A stretch of 64,000 nucleotides of DNA. Origin: JBBITI01 sp963735055 (GTDB taxonomy: Bacteria > Chloroflexota > Dehalococcoidia > Dehalococcoidales > UBA2162). Below the pieces are notes generated by a model. It made no database searches. It saw nothing but the letters and a program-made list of their open reading frames with translations, and was not told where the DNA came from. Numbering within the stretch: the stretch's first letter is position 1; every line of letters starts with the position of its first letter. A program made the translations under genes and the position numbers. The stretch lies in the NCBI GenBank assembly GCA_963735055.1, contig CAVTJN010000003.1, positions 1 to 64,000 of the forward strand, written 5' to 3'. This document shows, piece after piece, positions 38,815-47,432 of the stretch.

Positions 38815-39009
38815 TCAGATTGCGGGAGGCCAAAGCACAAAACTCATTGCGGCTTCGTGATTCTGCGGCAATGAAATGTCGACTGGTTCCGGAATAGTCG
38901 TGTCTAGTTTCGCCACGTTCACTATCCGGGTGAATTCGCGGTGTACCGGGTTCTGGCCGGAGTGACCCGAACCCGGTACCGCCGCCTGCACGAAGGAGAG
39001 ACCGGACAC
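38815..39009 (-). CDS. Short coding fragment in the leader
   Basis: From a GTG at 39009 the frame gives VHREFTRIVNVAKLDTTIPE, ending SFVLWPPAI. This reads like the C-terminal part of a real protein, while upstream codons in the same frame are stopped. It could be a 64-residue gene without a clear ribosome site, or the remains of a longer one. Confidence 0.3.
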   Translation of the reverse strand: MSGLSFVQAAVPGSGHSGQNPVHREFTRIVNVAKLDTTIPEPVDISLPQNHEAAMSFVLWPPAI

Positions 39010-39168
39010 CTGGCGCAGGGCCGTTCAAGACCTGCGCCAGAGAGACTCGCGTCTGCTGTCTACTGAGTTGGCAGAGCCTCGACGTGGCAGCAATCTTCTT
39101 CTCGTCGCCCGTTACCCAGGAAAGACACCGCCGGCGCGCCTTAGCCACTCTGGATCCCTTCGGGGCAA

Positions 39169-39200
39169 CAAAAAAGGCGCCCGCAGTTGTGCGCACGCCT
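39169..39200 (-). terminator. Intrinsic terminator after leader element B
   Basis: AGGCG and CGCCT close an interrupted stem containing CGCA/TGCG and are followed by six Ts. It directly follows the riboswitch-like element and is probably the expression platform. Confidence 0.6.
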
Positions 39201-39224
39201 TCACGGCCCTTTGTACTCAATCTC

Positions 39225-39346
39225 TTGCTCTCCTTTCCAATACGGGAGGCATCGCCGTTTCCGGCGGCACCCTTGGTCCCGGCTGTCTCGGGACTGCGGC
39301 TACGGACCCTGGCAGTTTGCTTTAGGCGTCGTAGCTCGAAGAGGAC
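39225..39346 (-). ncRNA. Riboswitch-like leader element B (Moco/W-cofactor type proposed)
   Basis: Shares ordered blocks with element A (41240-41355): TCTTCGAGC, CGCCTAAA-like, CTGCCAGGGT, GGAAACG, then CCTCCCG and TTGGAAAGGAG at the end. Both lie before genes of the same Mo/W locus. The layout and blocks recall the molybdenum/tungsten cofactor riboswitch, but I could not align it to that family. Confidence 0.5.
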
Positions 39347-39373
39347 ATATTCAATTCGATATCTGCTGTAACG

Positions 39374-39961
39374 TTAACCCGATATTCGTTTGAAGCCGTA
39401 CCGGGCCGTCTTCACAATGGCCCAGCCGATAATGCCCGCGGCAACCCCGAACACAGCATGAAGGGCCGCTGAGTTCAGGAACCCCACGAATATGAAGTGC
39501 TTGGTCACGCTGGCGGTTACGGCGGCGTAGACGATGAATCCGTACTTCGCCATGTGAGCGACCAAGGCAGATAACGCCGCCCCGACCGGGTTCTCCACGC
39601 TCATCTTGGGGAGTCTCGTCATTACGTCCAGTAACAGGCCGGAGGCGCCGTAGAGAAGGACATTGTAGCCGAAAGTATGCTCCAATCCGAATGGGATGCC
39701 CCAGGCTGCGACCCCCAGGCCGGTAAGCGTCCCGGTGAGTTCGGTCTTCACTACCGACCGTCCGATGACCATCGCCGTCAGCCAGAAGACGGCACTGCTC
39801 CCGGGAATACCCATCGAAGGATGGAGGCGCTTGGCCACCGCGGTCAAGGCGGAAAAGCCAACGATGAGCAGTAATTTCAACAACAAGCGCGTTCGCTTGT
39901 CCGACCAGAGTCTGGATGCGATGCGGTCTTGGGGTATGGTCCCCACACGCGCTGAAGTCAT
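39374..39961 (-). CDS. Multi-spanning membrane protein, ECF S-component-like
   Basis: A 195-residue protein with about five helices, including LLLKLLLIVGFSALTAVAKR, SAVFWLTAMVIGRSVV, VLLYGASGLLLDVMTRL and AALHAVFGVAAGIIGWAIVK. The size and the long Gly-rich helices resemble substrate-binding S components of ECF transporters, but no signature was seen. Its ATG overlaps the stop of the TiaS-like gene by one base, so it is in the same operon. It may move a metal, cofactor precursor or vitamin. Confidence 0.55.
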   Translation of the reverse strand: MTSARVGTIPQDRIASRLWSDKRTRLLLKLLLIVGFSALTAVAKRLHPSMGIPGSSAVFWLTAMVIGRSVVKTELTGTLTGLGVAAWGIPFGLEHTFGYNVLLYGASGLLLDVMTRLPKMSVENPVGAALSALVAHMAKYGFIVYAAVTASVTKHFIFVGFLNSAALHAVFGVAAGIIGWAIVKTARYGFKRISG

Positions 39962-40710
39962 TACTTTCCTCCCTTGTCGTTGCGCCGCAGTTTACGCTCA
40001 ACTGGCAGCCACGTCCTGGCCGCGCCGGAACCGGGATCGGGTTCAACCCGCAGCACCGGCCGCCCGCCCAACAGGGATGGCCGGATGCGGTCCTGGCTGT
40101 CAATCACTTCGTGGTCCTTCAGGACTCTGCCATCGGTATCTTGTACCCGGTCAATATCAGTCCGCCGGAGTAATTCGGCGACGGTTAGCCGGCCGGTGAT
40201 ATCATGGATGCCCTTCAAGTCAACCAGACGGCCATCATTACCGCCCGCCCGGAGACCGACGGCCGCCAGGGCGCCAATCACTCCCTCGCCACTGCCGCCC
40301 AGTTCCTTCAAGAACACCCCGTGCTTCCTCGCCAGAGATACAGCTTCTTCCTTGGTGAGCACCGAGGCGCAAGCCCTCTTGCCGAAATCGAGAATCTCCT
40401 GGTTAACAACCTCGGTAGGACAGAAGCAAAGGCCCGGATCCGCTCCCACCTGATAACAGCCTGACATATAGGCGATGCCAGGCTCGTAAAGATCGGATGC
40501 CGGCCTATCGGTCTCAACGGCAATGCCCTTGGAGCTGTTGTGCGACGTATACCTGATGCGGTCGTCAACCAGCAACTGATGACGGCTTACCCCGAGCGAT
40601 CTCACCTTTCCCATAGCTTCAAGGTGCTTCGCCAGGCCGCGAGCTACCCGTCCGGTACCGGCACTACCCAGAATGTCGGTATCATCCACGCCGATGTAGA
40701 TTACGCTCAC
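39961..40710 (-). CDS. TiaS-like IDDTD-domain protein
   Basis: A 249-residue protein starting SVIYIGVDDTDILGSAGTGR, the IDDTD motif also found at the start of archaeal TiaS (tRNA-Ile2 agmatidine synthetase), followed by LGVSRHQLLVDDRIRYTSHN, a Cys-containing GLCFCPTEV and GGSGEGVIGALAAVGLRAGG. It lacks the zinc-ribbon and OB portion of TiaS, so tRNA modification is unlikely; a nucleotide- or cofactor-dependent kinase-like role is possible. Overlaps its neighbours by 1 and 4 bases in the Mo/W-linked operon. Confidence 0.55.
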   Translation of the reverse strand: MSVIYIGVDDTDILGSAGTGRVARGLAKHLEAMGKVRSLGVSRHQLLVDDRIRYTSHNSSKGIAVETDRPASDLYEPGIAYMSGCYQVGADPGLCFCPTEVVNQEILDFGKRACASVLTKEEAVSLARKHGVFLKELGGSGEGVIGALAAVGLRAGGNDGRLVDLKGIHDITGRLTVAELLRRTDIDRVQDTDGRVLKDHEVIDSQDRIRPSLLGGRPVLRVEPDPGSGAARTWLPVERKLRRNDKGGK

Positions 40711-41237
40711 CTCGCCACCATCTTATTGGCATCGACGATCCAGTTATTTGGCGGGATGTCGGCACCGGCCAACTTGCACGTCCCCTGGTTGCTGAAATCC
40801 AGTATCACCTGGTCATTGATTTCGGCTCGCTTCAGGGTTATCTCTGCCGTGCCCAGACGTCCCGGAGTGAAGCCGTAGACGGTGATCGTGTTGAAGTCGG
40901 CGACGCCAACCACGGCGAGCGCTGACATCAGCGTTGGCCCCTCTTCGTTCTTGCCATCGGCGGTGAACTTCACTTTGGCCAGCTTCGACAGATCGGCGAG
41001 GGTCAGGACTCCGGCGCTGGTCTCGCCACGAAAGACGGCGATAGAGTATTTGGCGCCGCTCTCAATCTGGGGCGAGCTGCCGGGCGTCTTGGTAGAAGAT
41101 GAGGTGGCCGGACTCGAACCTGAACAGGACGCAAACAGCAGCGCCGAGGTGACCAGACATGCCGAAAGGAACGCTAGAACGGGTGAGACGAAGCGAATTG
41201 TACCTGTATGGTCGCGAGCGAACGGACTGCCGTTCAT
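40707..41237 (-). CDS. Lipoprotein with single molybdopterin-oxidoreductase-like domain
   Basis: ATG 41237 lies just after the GGAAAGGAG end of leader element A. The signal peptide ends in LLFASC. The mature domain (YSIAVFRGETSAGVLTLADL, then EGPTLMSALAVVGV and TAEITLKRAEI) resembles the repeated domains of the 37122-38693 lipoprotein in order: a strand, TLADL/SLKAL helix, then a ligand-like region with Cys in FSNQGTCKLAGAD. It overlaps the TiaS-like gene by four bases. Exact role unknown. Confidence 0.6.
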   Translation of the reverse strand: MNGSPFARDHTGTIRFVSPVLAFLSACLVTSALLFASCSGSSPATSSSTKTPGSSPQIESGAKYSIAVFRGETSAGVLTLADLSKLAKVKFTADGKNEEGPTLMSALAVVGVADFNTITVYGFTPGRLGTAEITLKRAEINDQVILDFSNQGTCKLAGADIPPNNWIVDANKMVAR

Positions 41238-41239
41238 TT

Positions 41240-41355
41240 CTCTCCTTTCCAATTGCGGGAGGTACAGGCGTTTCCACCCGTGCCCTCGGAGCTTCGCAAG
41301 AAGCCCCTCGGCCACCACACCCTGTCAGGCGATTTAGGTGTGCGGCTCGAAGAGT
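41240..41355 (-). ncRNA. Riboswitch-like leader element A
   Basis: Ordered blocks shared with element B: TCTTCGAGC, CACCTAAAT, CTGACAGGGT, GTGGAAACGC, CCTCCCGC, AATTGGAAAGGAG. The last block contains the ribosome site of the next gene, so ligand-dependent masking of translation is plausible here, whereas element B uses a terminator. Confidence 0.5.
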
Positions 41356-41495
41356 TCGACTTATTTTGTCGAGGGGAATCCTACCACGTGTCTGGAAGAC
41401 TTGTCAACAGCAGTTTCGGCGAACTACCGACAGAGTCCATTGCACGTTAACGCGGGCAGAATGTGCCGATGTGATATCGAGACCCGCGATGGTGG

Positions 41496-41999
41496 TCAGA
41501 GATCATCAGCCGGCGAGTGGTACTCCGGCAGTGGCTGACTATCTCCAATCTTCAGGAGTTCATTCTCCATAGTCAGCCGGTATACAACCCGCTCCAGCTC
41601 CTCGATCCGGTCCTTAAGTACTGCCACTTCAGTCAAGTCGTATTCTACCTGACGGCCAATCGGCTCCGCCCTCAGGTAGATTCTCTCGGGCGCGGCCGCA
41701 AAGCATTTCGACAGGGCCGGGCACAGGGAGCTTTCACCCGTGCTGCCACTCGCCCGGTACCAATTCCCACCATAGTCATCAGACACCATGTTGAGCTCGA
41801 TTTGACAGTCCGGGAAGGGCGTCGACGAGAAGAACAATCTGAACCCGCTTCGAGCGTTGGGTATATCTTTGACCAGTTCGTCAACCATCTGGGGAACGCC
41901 CTCGATTAAAGGTCCCCTGCCCAGTTCTACGGCCTCGTTGTCAAAGACCCATGTGCCCGAATTCCAGTATGGTTCAATAACCATGACAGGGTTGGCCAT
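41496..41999 (-). CDS. DUF6717-like protein
   Basis: A 167-residue cytoplasmic protein. VIEPYWNSGTWVFDNEAVEL, GFRLFFSSTPFPDCQIELNM and NWYRASGSTGESSLCPALSK recall the small DUF6717 family as I remember it. The last ~35 residues form a predicted coiled coil (LKDRIEELERVVYRLTMENE). Function unknown. Divergent from the lipase-like gene, with about 150 bases between. Confidence 0.55.
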   Translation of the reverse strand: MANPVMVIEPYWNSGTWVFDNEAVELGRGPLIEGVPQMVDELVKDIPNARSGFRLFFSSTPFPDCQIELNMVSDDYGGNWYRASGSTGESSLCPALSKCFAAAPERIYLRAEPIGRQVEYDLTEVAVLKDRIEELERVVYRLTMENELLKIGDSQPLPEYHSPADDL

Positions 42000-42156
42000 A
42001 AGATTGCCCTCCTCGTCGATACCCTTTCACCATTCTACCTGGCCGGTCAATACTCGCCGCAATGATGCCCGGCGACCTCTCCACCGCCTGAGACCAATCC
42101 CACCGTGGGGTATCCTGGGGGAGTATACTTGGATTGTGTATGTCGCCAGGAAGCAA

Positions 42157-43629
42157 ATGCCAAGGCATATCCGATACGGTAAGGCCGGACGAGGAGGCGC
42201 CGTTCTGGTTTGCCTGATCGCCGCCGCGCTGAGCCCGGGGCCGCTGCCCGGTTGGGGCGGGGCAGCCGCCGCGAGCCCGGCGCAGGTCAAAGAGCTGAAT
42301 TTTGTATTCCTCCACGGTATGGGAGCGACCAGCGCGAGTACGCAGTCTCTCGCGGACAACGTTGAAGATGAGGCGCGGCCATATGTGTCGGCCTACGAGC
42401 AGGCGAATCCAGGCACTGCCGTCCGGATCAACACCCTGCAGAGGTCTTACCCCAAAGACGTGGACGTGGCCACCTGGGCAAGCAATATTGCCGACGCCGT
42501 CAAAACGCATTTCGCGGGCAAGCGCGACCTGATTCTGGTCGGGCACAGCATGGGAGGTAAGGCGGCGCTGTACGCAGCGGCCCACAATGTCGGTAATATC
42601 GGTGACATCACGGCCCTGGTGGTGACCATCAATAGTCCGGTGAAGAGTCTGAACGACTACTACGTGGTCGGGGGTGGGTCCGTTACCGACTACATCCGGG
42701 TGAGCCGGGTTATCACCGACAACGGAGTTGCCAGCTCGCTGGGTTCGTACGATAGCTCGGCCGACGGCAAGCTGGTGGGCACCAGCAAACACTGGCTGGC
42801 CTTCGTGTCGGCTGAATCCGCGCCGCTCAGCCCCCAGTTCGAGTTTTCAGGGTTAGACCCGTACCCGAGAGACATGGATGACGGCCTGGTGCCGATCTCG
42901 GCGCAGTGTGCCGACGGGGCCGACGCCGTCTACTATGGAGAATGGGGTCACAGCGCCTTCTCAGACAATCCGAGCTTGACCGCGAGCGTTGCCGGCCAGA
43001 TTCTAGGCTACGTGTTTGGCGGTGAAATACCAACCGCGGTGCTTGGGTCGAGTGGATCAGTGGAGCACCGGGCCGGTTGGATGCCCTTGCCCTACGGTTG
43101 GGAAGACCGCCTTGGTGAATCCGCCGGCACTGGTGGCGTCATCTCGCACAGCAACAGTTCGTTTTTCAAGTGGCAACAATGGGAAGACATCGTCGGCAAC
43201 TGCACGCCGGGGAACCGGCCCGCCGCCTACTGGTTTCACCGCGACTCGTTGCCGATCCTTACTTCGGCCAGTCAGGTCCGCTGGCTGAACCCTGACGATC
43301 CCACCGACTGCCGGCTGCTGGTAACAACCCGGGCGGCGCCGAGAAGTAAAGTCAGGGTGCGATGGAACATACGGCAACACGAACCTCTGCCGGACGGGGT
43401 CTACCGCGATCACTACGAGATAAAGGTGAGCAATGGGACGGGGGTTACCGGAATTACCGGGGCCGCCTGGCTCACGGGCGACGGGAACGACACCAGGTTG
43501 CAGGTTTCCTCCAGTGCGCAGGGGCCGTTCCGCTGGTTCAGAGCTGACGTGGCGTTGTATAGCCGGCACATGGTATCGAGGAAGTTGATCGATCAGATTC
43601 TGCCCGAAACGCTGCCCCCGCCCAACTAG
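42157..43629 (+). CDS. Secreted alpha/beta-hydrolase (lipase-like)
   Basis: Signal peptide GAVLVCLIAAALSPGPLPGW, then an alpha/beta-hydrolase domain: LNFVFLHGMGATSAS gives the oxyanion HG motif, the nucleophile elbow is LVGHSMGGKAALYA, and candidate acid and His are DMDDGLVP and EWGHSAF. About 190 C-terminal residues form an extra Trp-rich beta-type region (AWLTGDGNDTRLQVSSSAQG). ATG 42157 gives a complete signal peptide. Probably an extracellular esterase or lipase. Monocistronic. Confidence 0.75.
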   Translation: MPRHIRYGKAGRGGAVLVCLIAAALSPGPLPGWGGAAAASPAQVKELNFVFLHGMGATSASTQSLADNVEDEARPYVSAYEQANPGTAVRINTLQRSYPKDVDVATWASNIADAVKTHFAGKRDLILVGHSMGGKAALYAAAHNVGNIGDITALVVTINSPVKSLNDYYVVGGGSVTDYIRVSRVITDNGVASSLGSYDSSADGKLVGTSKHWLAFVSAESAPLSPQFEFSGLDPYPRDMDDGLVPISAQCADGADAVYYGEWGHSAFSDNPSLTASVAGQILGYVFGGEIPTAVLGSSGSVEHRAGWMPLPYGWEDRLGESAGTGGVISHSNSSFFKWQQWEDIVGNCTPGNRPAAYWFHRDSLPILTSASQVRWLNPDDPTDCRLLVTTRAAPRSKVRVRWNIRQHEPLPDGVYRDHYEIKVSNGTGVTGITGAAWLTGDGNDTRLQVSSSAQGPFRWFRADVALYSRHMVSRKLIDQILPETLPPPN

Positions 43630-43663
43630 CGATGCAGTTGATGACGGGTCGAGGAGATGCCGG

Positions 43664-44776
43664 TCAGACTTTCAACTGCGCCCGGATCTTCGCCAGGCGA
43701 AGCAGACTCTCACGGGCGACAACTCCAGTCATGCCGCCATCCTCGAGAACCGGTAGCAGGTCAACATGGAGTTGGTCCATCGCTTCAAGGGCGTGCGCCG
43801 CCGTCCGGCAGCCGGAGACGGTCCGGGCCGCCCTGAAGGGAGTCATGGTCTCCCGTACCGGCGTCACGGCCCAGCGATTCATGGGCACACGTTTGATATC
43901 CCGTGAGGTCACGATACCCAGCGTCTCTTCTTCGCCGGAAACCGCAAACAGGTCCTGTCCCGTCACCAGCATGTAGTCGCCGACCAGTCTATCGAGAGTA
44001 AGATCGGCGGCAATAGTCGGGAAGTCAACCGTCATGACGTCCTTCGTCCGGGTGTCTTGCAGCGCTCCGAGCAGAGCGGCTCGCCTGCCGGCAAAGGTGG
44101 CCGCCCCCTGAAGGGCCCATCCGAAAAAGACCAGCATCACTCCGTTGGTCCATTGGCCGGAAAAGAGCAACAGAGCGACGCCGCTCAAGCTCAGGATGAG
44201 GCCGAAACACCAACCGATCGCTGAGGCCATGCGCAGGGCGCGCTGGTACTTCCCGGTGGCTCTCCAGATGATTGCCGCCAGGATTCTACCGCCGGCCAGC
44301 GGGTAGGCCGGCAGCAGGTGGAAGAGCGCCAGAATGTACCAGAAGAATGCCAGCCATTGCAGTAACAGGACGATGACCGAACTGTCGGCTTCAGCCCGCC
44401 TCAGGAAAAGCCAATTGAATACCACCGCCGCCCCGACGTTGAGCACCAGGTTGACTCCGGCGGTGGCTAACTCCCGACCGGGGCTCGTGCTGTCCTCCGG
44501 GACCTGCGCCACCCCCCCGAACACAAAAAGCATCGCATTCCGCACCGGTATATGGATCAGCCTCGCCGCGAGGTTGGTGAGAACTTGAACAACGGTCATT
44601 GAAGCCAAGAACATAAGACCGCCGGTCAGCCCCAGGAATATTCGGTCGCGCAAGTTGTAGTTCCCCGGATATTGCGTCACCAGAATGGTGGTTATGAGAA
44701 TGATGGCGAGATACCAGGTGGGATGCAGCCGGATGCGCGTCGAAGTAAGAAGCCGCGGAACGGTCTGGCTATCCAT
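43664..44776 (-). CDS. Site-2-protease homologue with CBS domains, active site lost
   Basis: About five helices (LAIILITTILVTQYP onward) are followed by two CBS domains (DVMTVDFPTIAADLTLDRLV and ETMTPFRAARTVSGCRTAAH). The fold clearly resembles the SpoIVFB/Rip family, with IPVRNAMLFVFGGVAQVPED in place. However, the zinc motif HELGH that precedes IPVR is VLTNLAARLIH here, and the second motif NLLPxxPLDGG reads HLLPAYPLAGGRI, so metal ligands are missing. It is therefore probably a non-proteolytic pseudo-protease that binds a substrate or senses adenosyl ligands. Confidence 0.8.
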   Translation of the reverse strand: MDSQTVPRLLTSTRIRLHPTWYLAIILITTILVTQYPGNYNLRDRIFLGLTGGLMFLASMTVVQVLTNLAARLIHIPVRNAMLFVFGGVAQVPEDSTSPGRELATAGVNLVLNVGAAVVFNWLFLRRAEADSSVIVLLLQWLAFFWYILALFHLLPAYPLAGGRILAAIIWRATGKYQRALRMASAIGWCFGLILSLSGVALLLFSGQWTNGVMLVFFGWALQGAATFAGRRAALLGALQDTRTKDVMTVDFPTIAADLTLDRLVGDYMLVTGQDLFAVSGEEETLGIVTSRDIKRVPMNRWAVTPVRETMTPFRAARTVSGCRTAAHALEAMDQLHVDLLPVLEDGGMTGVVARESLLRLAKIRAQLKV

Positions 44777-44876
44777 ATCTAGTCCTGAAATTGATCCTGA
44801 GCCGAGCGACGCTCACGGAATGACGGTAGTATTCAGGGTCATGAACTGCGGCTGGCCAGTTCTTCCGGCCGTACGA

Positions 44877-45329
44877 CTACTTACACTCCAGGACCAGCGT
44901 GTGCGATCCGGAGAGATCAACCTGGCGCCCGACCATTCCGGCCAGTGCCACACCGTCCCAGGTGGAGCGCTGCATGTCGACCCGCGAAGTGCCCACGGTG
45001 AATGTCTGGCCGAAGGCTTCCACGCCTATGCTGCTGGCTCCGACAGTGACCGAGTCGACAAAGCGTTTAGGAACCTGGACTACGGCGGTATCGCCCTGGG
45101 CAATCTGCGCAGGGAGGTTAATACCGGGCAGGAAGTTTAACCGTAGCGCCGCCGACCCTTCGGCAATGTCCAATGTGCCACAACTCCGGTTGTTCACCGT
45201 GATCTCCATGTCGTTCGACAAGAGCACCGCCAGGGTGGCAACGGTCCCTACCACGACTACGCCCAGCAAAACGAACACAACGATCAGGACTGTCGCGATT
45301 CCACGTTCGCCTTTCAATAGCCGCTTCAT
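44877..45329 (-). CDS. Single-pass membrane-anchored protein
   Basis: ATG 45329 follows GGAAAGGAG. A basic N-terminus (MKRLLKGERG) leads into a transmembrane helix IATVLIVVFVLLGVVVVGTV, then a ~115-residue beta-rich outer domain (DMEITVNNRSCGTLDIAEGS). It resembles small Cys-containing DUF-type surface domains; two Cys (near 53 and 149) could form a disulfide. Divergent from selenoprotein copy 1. Confidence 0.55.
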   Translation of the reverse strand: MKRLLKGERGIATVLIVVFVLLGVVVVGTVATLAVLLSNDMEITVNNRSCGTLDIAEGSAALRLNFLPGINLPAQIAQGDTAVVQVPKRFVDSVTVGASSIGVEAFGQTFTVGTSRVDMQRSTWDGVALAGMVGRQVDLSGSHTLVLECK

Positions 45330-45574
45330 TTCTTCTCCTTTCCTCCTCAGCAACAGTCTTCACCGTTGCCGGGCCATACCAGTTAGCCGGCCGAACCGCC
45401 CTGCCGCCGTCTCCAAGTCCCGGGAACGTACGGCCGCTGATGCGATGAATTATATACCAAATGCGCAACCTTGACCCATGACCCGTTTCACATTAGAATG
45501 GCGACGGAACGAAGCACCGAACGGTCAAGAGTAACTGGACGCTCCCATGGAGCGACGTAATATGAGGGGGAGAA

Positions 45575-47323
45575 ATGGCTGAAAGTTTCAAGTGTCTTAA
45601 CCCGGTAGGAATTCAAGATCCGATAAATCTGCGTCCTTTGGCGCCCCGGCTCGACAAGATCGACGGCAAGACGATCTACGTCACCATCAATGCCGGCGGA
45701 GACCAGGATATCACGATTCCTTTTGTGAAGCGTCTGCAGTCTGATTATCCGAACACAAATTGGCAGATCAGGCGGAAGTTCGGCTTCAGCGCCGAGTTGA
45801 CGGACGAAGAAAGAAAGGATGCCGACGCCCTTATAGCCGGCGTGATCTGGTGACACGGCGCCATCTGGGGACAGTTGTCCCACGTCGCTGAGAATGAACA
45901 GGCCGGCATTCCTTCAGTATCGTTGATATATGCTGACCAGGATGAGTGTTTCCATCAGGCGGCGGCGATGAGCGGCTCGCCAAATCTGCGAAGAGTGCAT
46001 GTCTCGCGGACCCTCCAGGGTCCTGAGGATGTCGATCGCTTTCTCCCTTCCGTCCTCGAAGCGCTCACCCGGCCGCTGACCAGGGAAGAACAAGCAGGCG
46101 GCAGGCTGGCGATCAATAACAGCCGGATCCTGTTTGAAGGCACCCTTGATGAAGCGCAGGAATTCTACCAGCAGACCCAGCCAATCCCCTCACTGAAGAA
46201 CTCGGCTCCCATCGCTCTCTATACCGACGGCCTTCCGATAATCGTTCCCACCGAGGAACGGGTGGCCCGGATGCTGAAAGGCACCGGTCACAAACCCGAT
46301 GAGCGGATCGTCTACCAGTCGACCCACAGAGGGTTCATGGGGGGCGACGCCCTTGAAAAGGGCACCACGGTGAATTTTCAACCGGTGGGCCGGGAGGCCA
46401 CGGTGGAACAAGTGGCCGTTAATGCGGTGATGGCCGGCTGCAAGCAGGAGTACTTGCCGGTGGTCCTGGCGATCGCGGAAGCAGGCGGGGGCGGCGGCGG
46501 TGACGGCCGGGGCAGTCAGGGCTACGTTGTCAGCGGGCCCATCTACAAAGAGATCGGAATGAACTGCGACGTGGGCATTTTTGGCCCGGGAAATCCGGCA
46601 AACCGGAGCATCGGGCGGGCCGCGGAGTTGATGTGGCGTAACTTCGGAGGCAATATTCCGGCCGTAACCAACTGCGGCGTCATGGGAACTCCCCTCTTCA
46701 ACTGCGTACCCGAGGACATCAACAACCTCCCGCCGGGTTGGAAGGGACTGAACGAGGAATACGACTACAAGAAAAGTGAAAGCATTATCTATGTGGCGAA
46801 TCTGGGGCGGGGCGGCACGACCAACATCCATCGTACCGAGTTCTCGCCCGGCGGCTACCGCGCCTTCCAGAAGTCCGGACACGGCGGCATCGCCCGGCGC
46901 CTGGGTGTTAAAGGTAAGCCCGGTCCGAAGAACTGGCTGGGATACATGCTCACCGAGCTCTGGGCGGGGAGGGAGGGGGGCATCACTTTCTTCATGCTTC
47001 CCCAAATGGCCCGCCATCTTTATGATGCCGGGTTCAAGACGAAAGATGAGGTGTACGAGTGGATTCAGAAGTCCAGTTTCAGGACGGTGGCGGAATACCG
47101 GACCCACTCCTGGCCCGATGTTCAGACCAATGCCTGGAATGCCATCGAAAAGACCTCCGGGAAGCCGTGGAAGGAACTGTCCGACGACTACCTGGTACCA
47201 TTTGTGGGTAATGCATATGAGAACTGCATCATAGTCACCGGTGGTGGGGAAGAATATCCCCAATGGATTGGGGCCCGCCGTCCCGGTTCGGATCCAGCTT
47301 ACAGCATCGACGCCTGGCGCTAG
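45575..47323 (+). CDS. UGSC-like selenoprotein, copy 1
   Basis: ATG 45575 after GAGGGGG; 582 residues with an in-frame TGA at 45851-45853 read as Sec93 (GVIW-U-HGAIWGQL). Before it, NPVGIQDPINLRPLAPRLDK then IDGKTIYVTINA matches the UGSC N-terminal region; after it, VAENEQAGIPSVSLIYADQD gives the same spacing to GIP as in UGSC proteins. UGSC itself becomes U-H-G-A, so the resolving Cys is lost. Residues 190-582 are a second domain: DGLPIIVPTEERVARMLKGT, ATVEQVAVNAVMAGC, a Gly-rich loop, RLGVKGKPGPKNWLGYM. I recall this domain as a widespread uncharacterised family linked to UGSC genes. Function unknown, probably redox catalysis. Confidence 0.88.
45868..45881 (+). promoter_or_regulatory. bSECIS-like hairpin of selenoprotein copy 1
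   Basis: GGGAC-AGTT-GTCCC: five perfect pairs with an AGUU loop that starts 19 nt after the UGA. Same loop and spacing as the other two copies. Confidence 0.75.
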
Positions 47324-47377
47324 ACAGAGCTTAGGCGAGACCGAACAGCCCCCTTACTGTCCCCGGAACATAGAACC

Positions 47378-47408
47378 GAGGGCGTCCAGCCTCTGGCTGG
47401 ACGCCCTC
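47378..47408. terminator. Bidirectional terminator after selenoprotein copy 1
   Basis: A 14-bp perfect stem (47378-47391 with 47395-47408) and 3-nt loop between convergent genes; followed by a TCTATTTA tail on the plus strand. Confidence 0.85.
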
Positions 47409-47432
47409 TCTATTTAGTCTGGAAGCGGAATA

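Larger units (their letters stand above)
38703..39373 (-). promoter_or_regulatory. Long leader region of the molybdopterin-like lipoprotein
   Basis: Reading leftward it carries a riboswitch-like element (39346-39225), an intrinsic terminator (39200-39169), about 450 bases with one protein-like fragment (38815-39009), then AGGAG before the 38693 start. The element-plus-terminator order implies transcriptional attenuation. Confidence 0.5.

Noticed and set aside
38744..39220. 158-codon leftward frame in the Mo/W leader
   Set aside because: Overlaps the terminator and shows Arg/Ser-rich composition without any motif; the alternative fragment at 38815-39009 looks more protein-like.
45575..45853. 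Separate short genes ending at UGA (45575-45853, 51480-51788, 20714-20989)
   Set aside because: In all three cases the frame continues across the UGA with family-conserved sequence and the same hairpin, so one Sec-containing gene is more likely than three repeated truncations.
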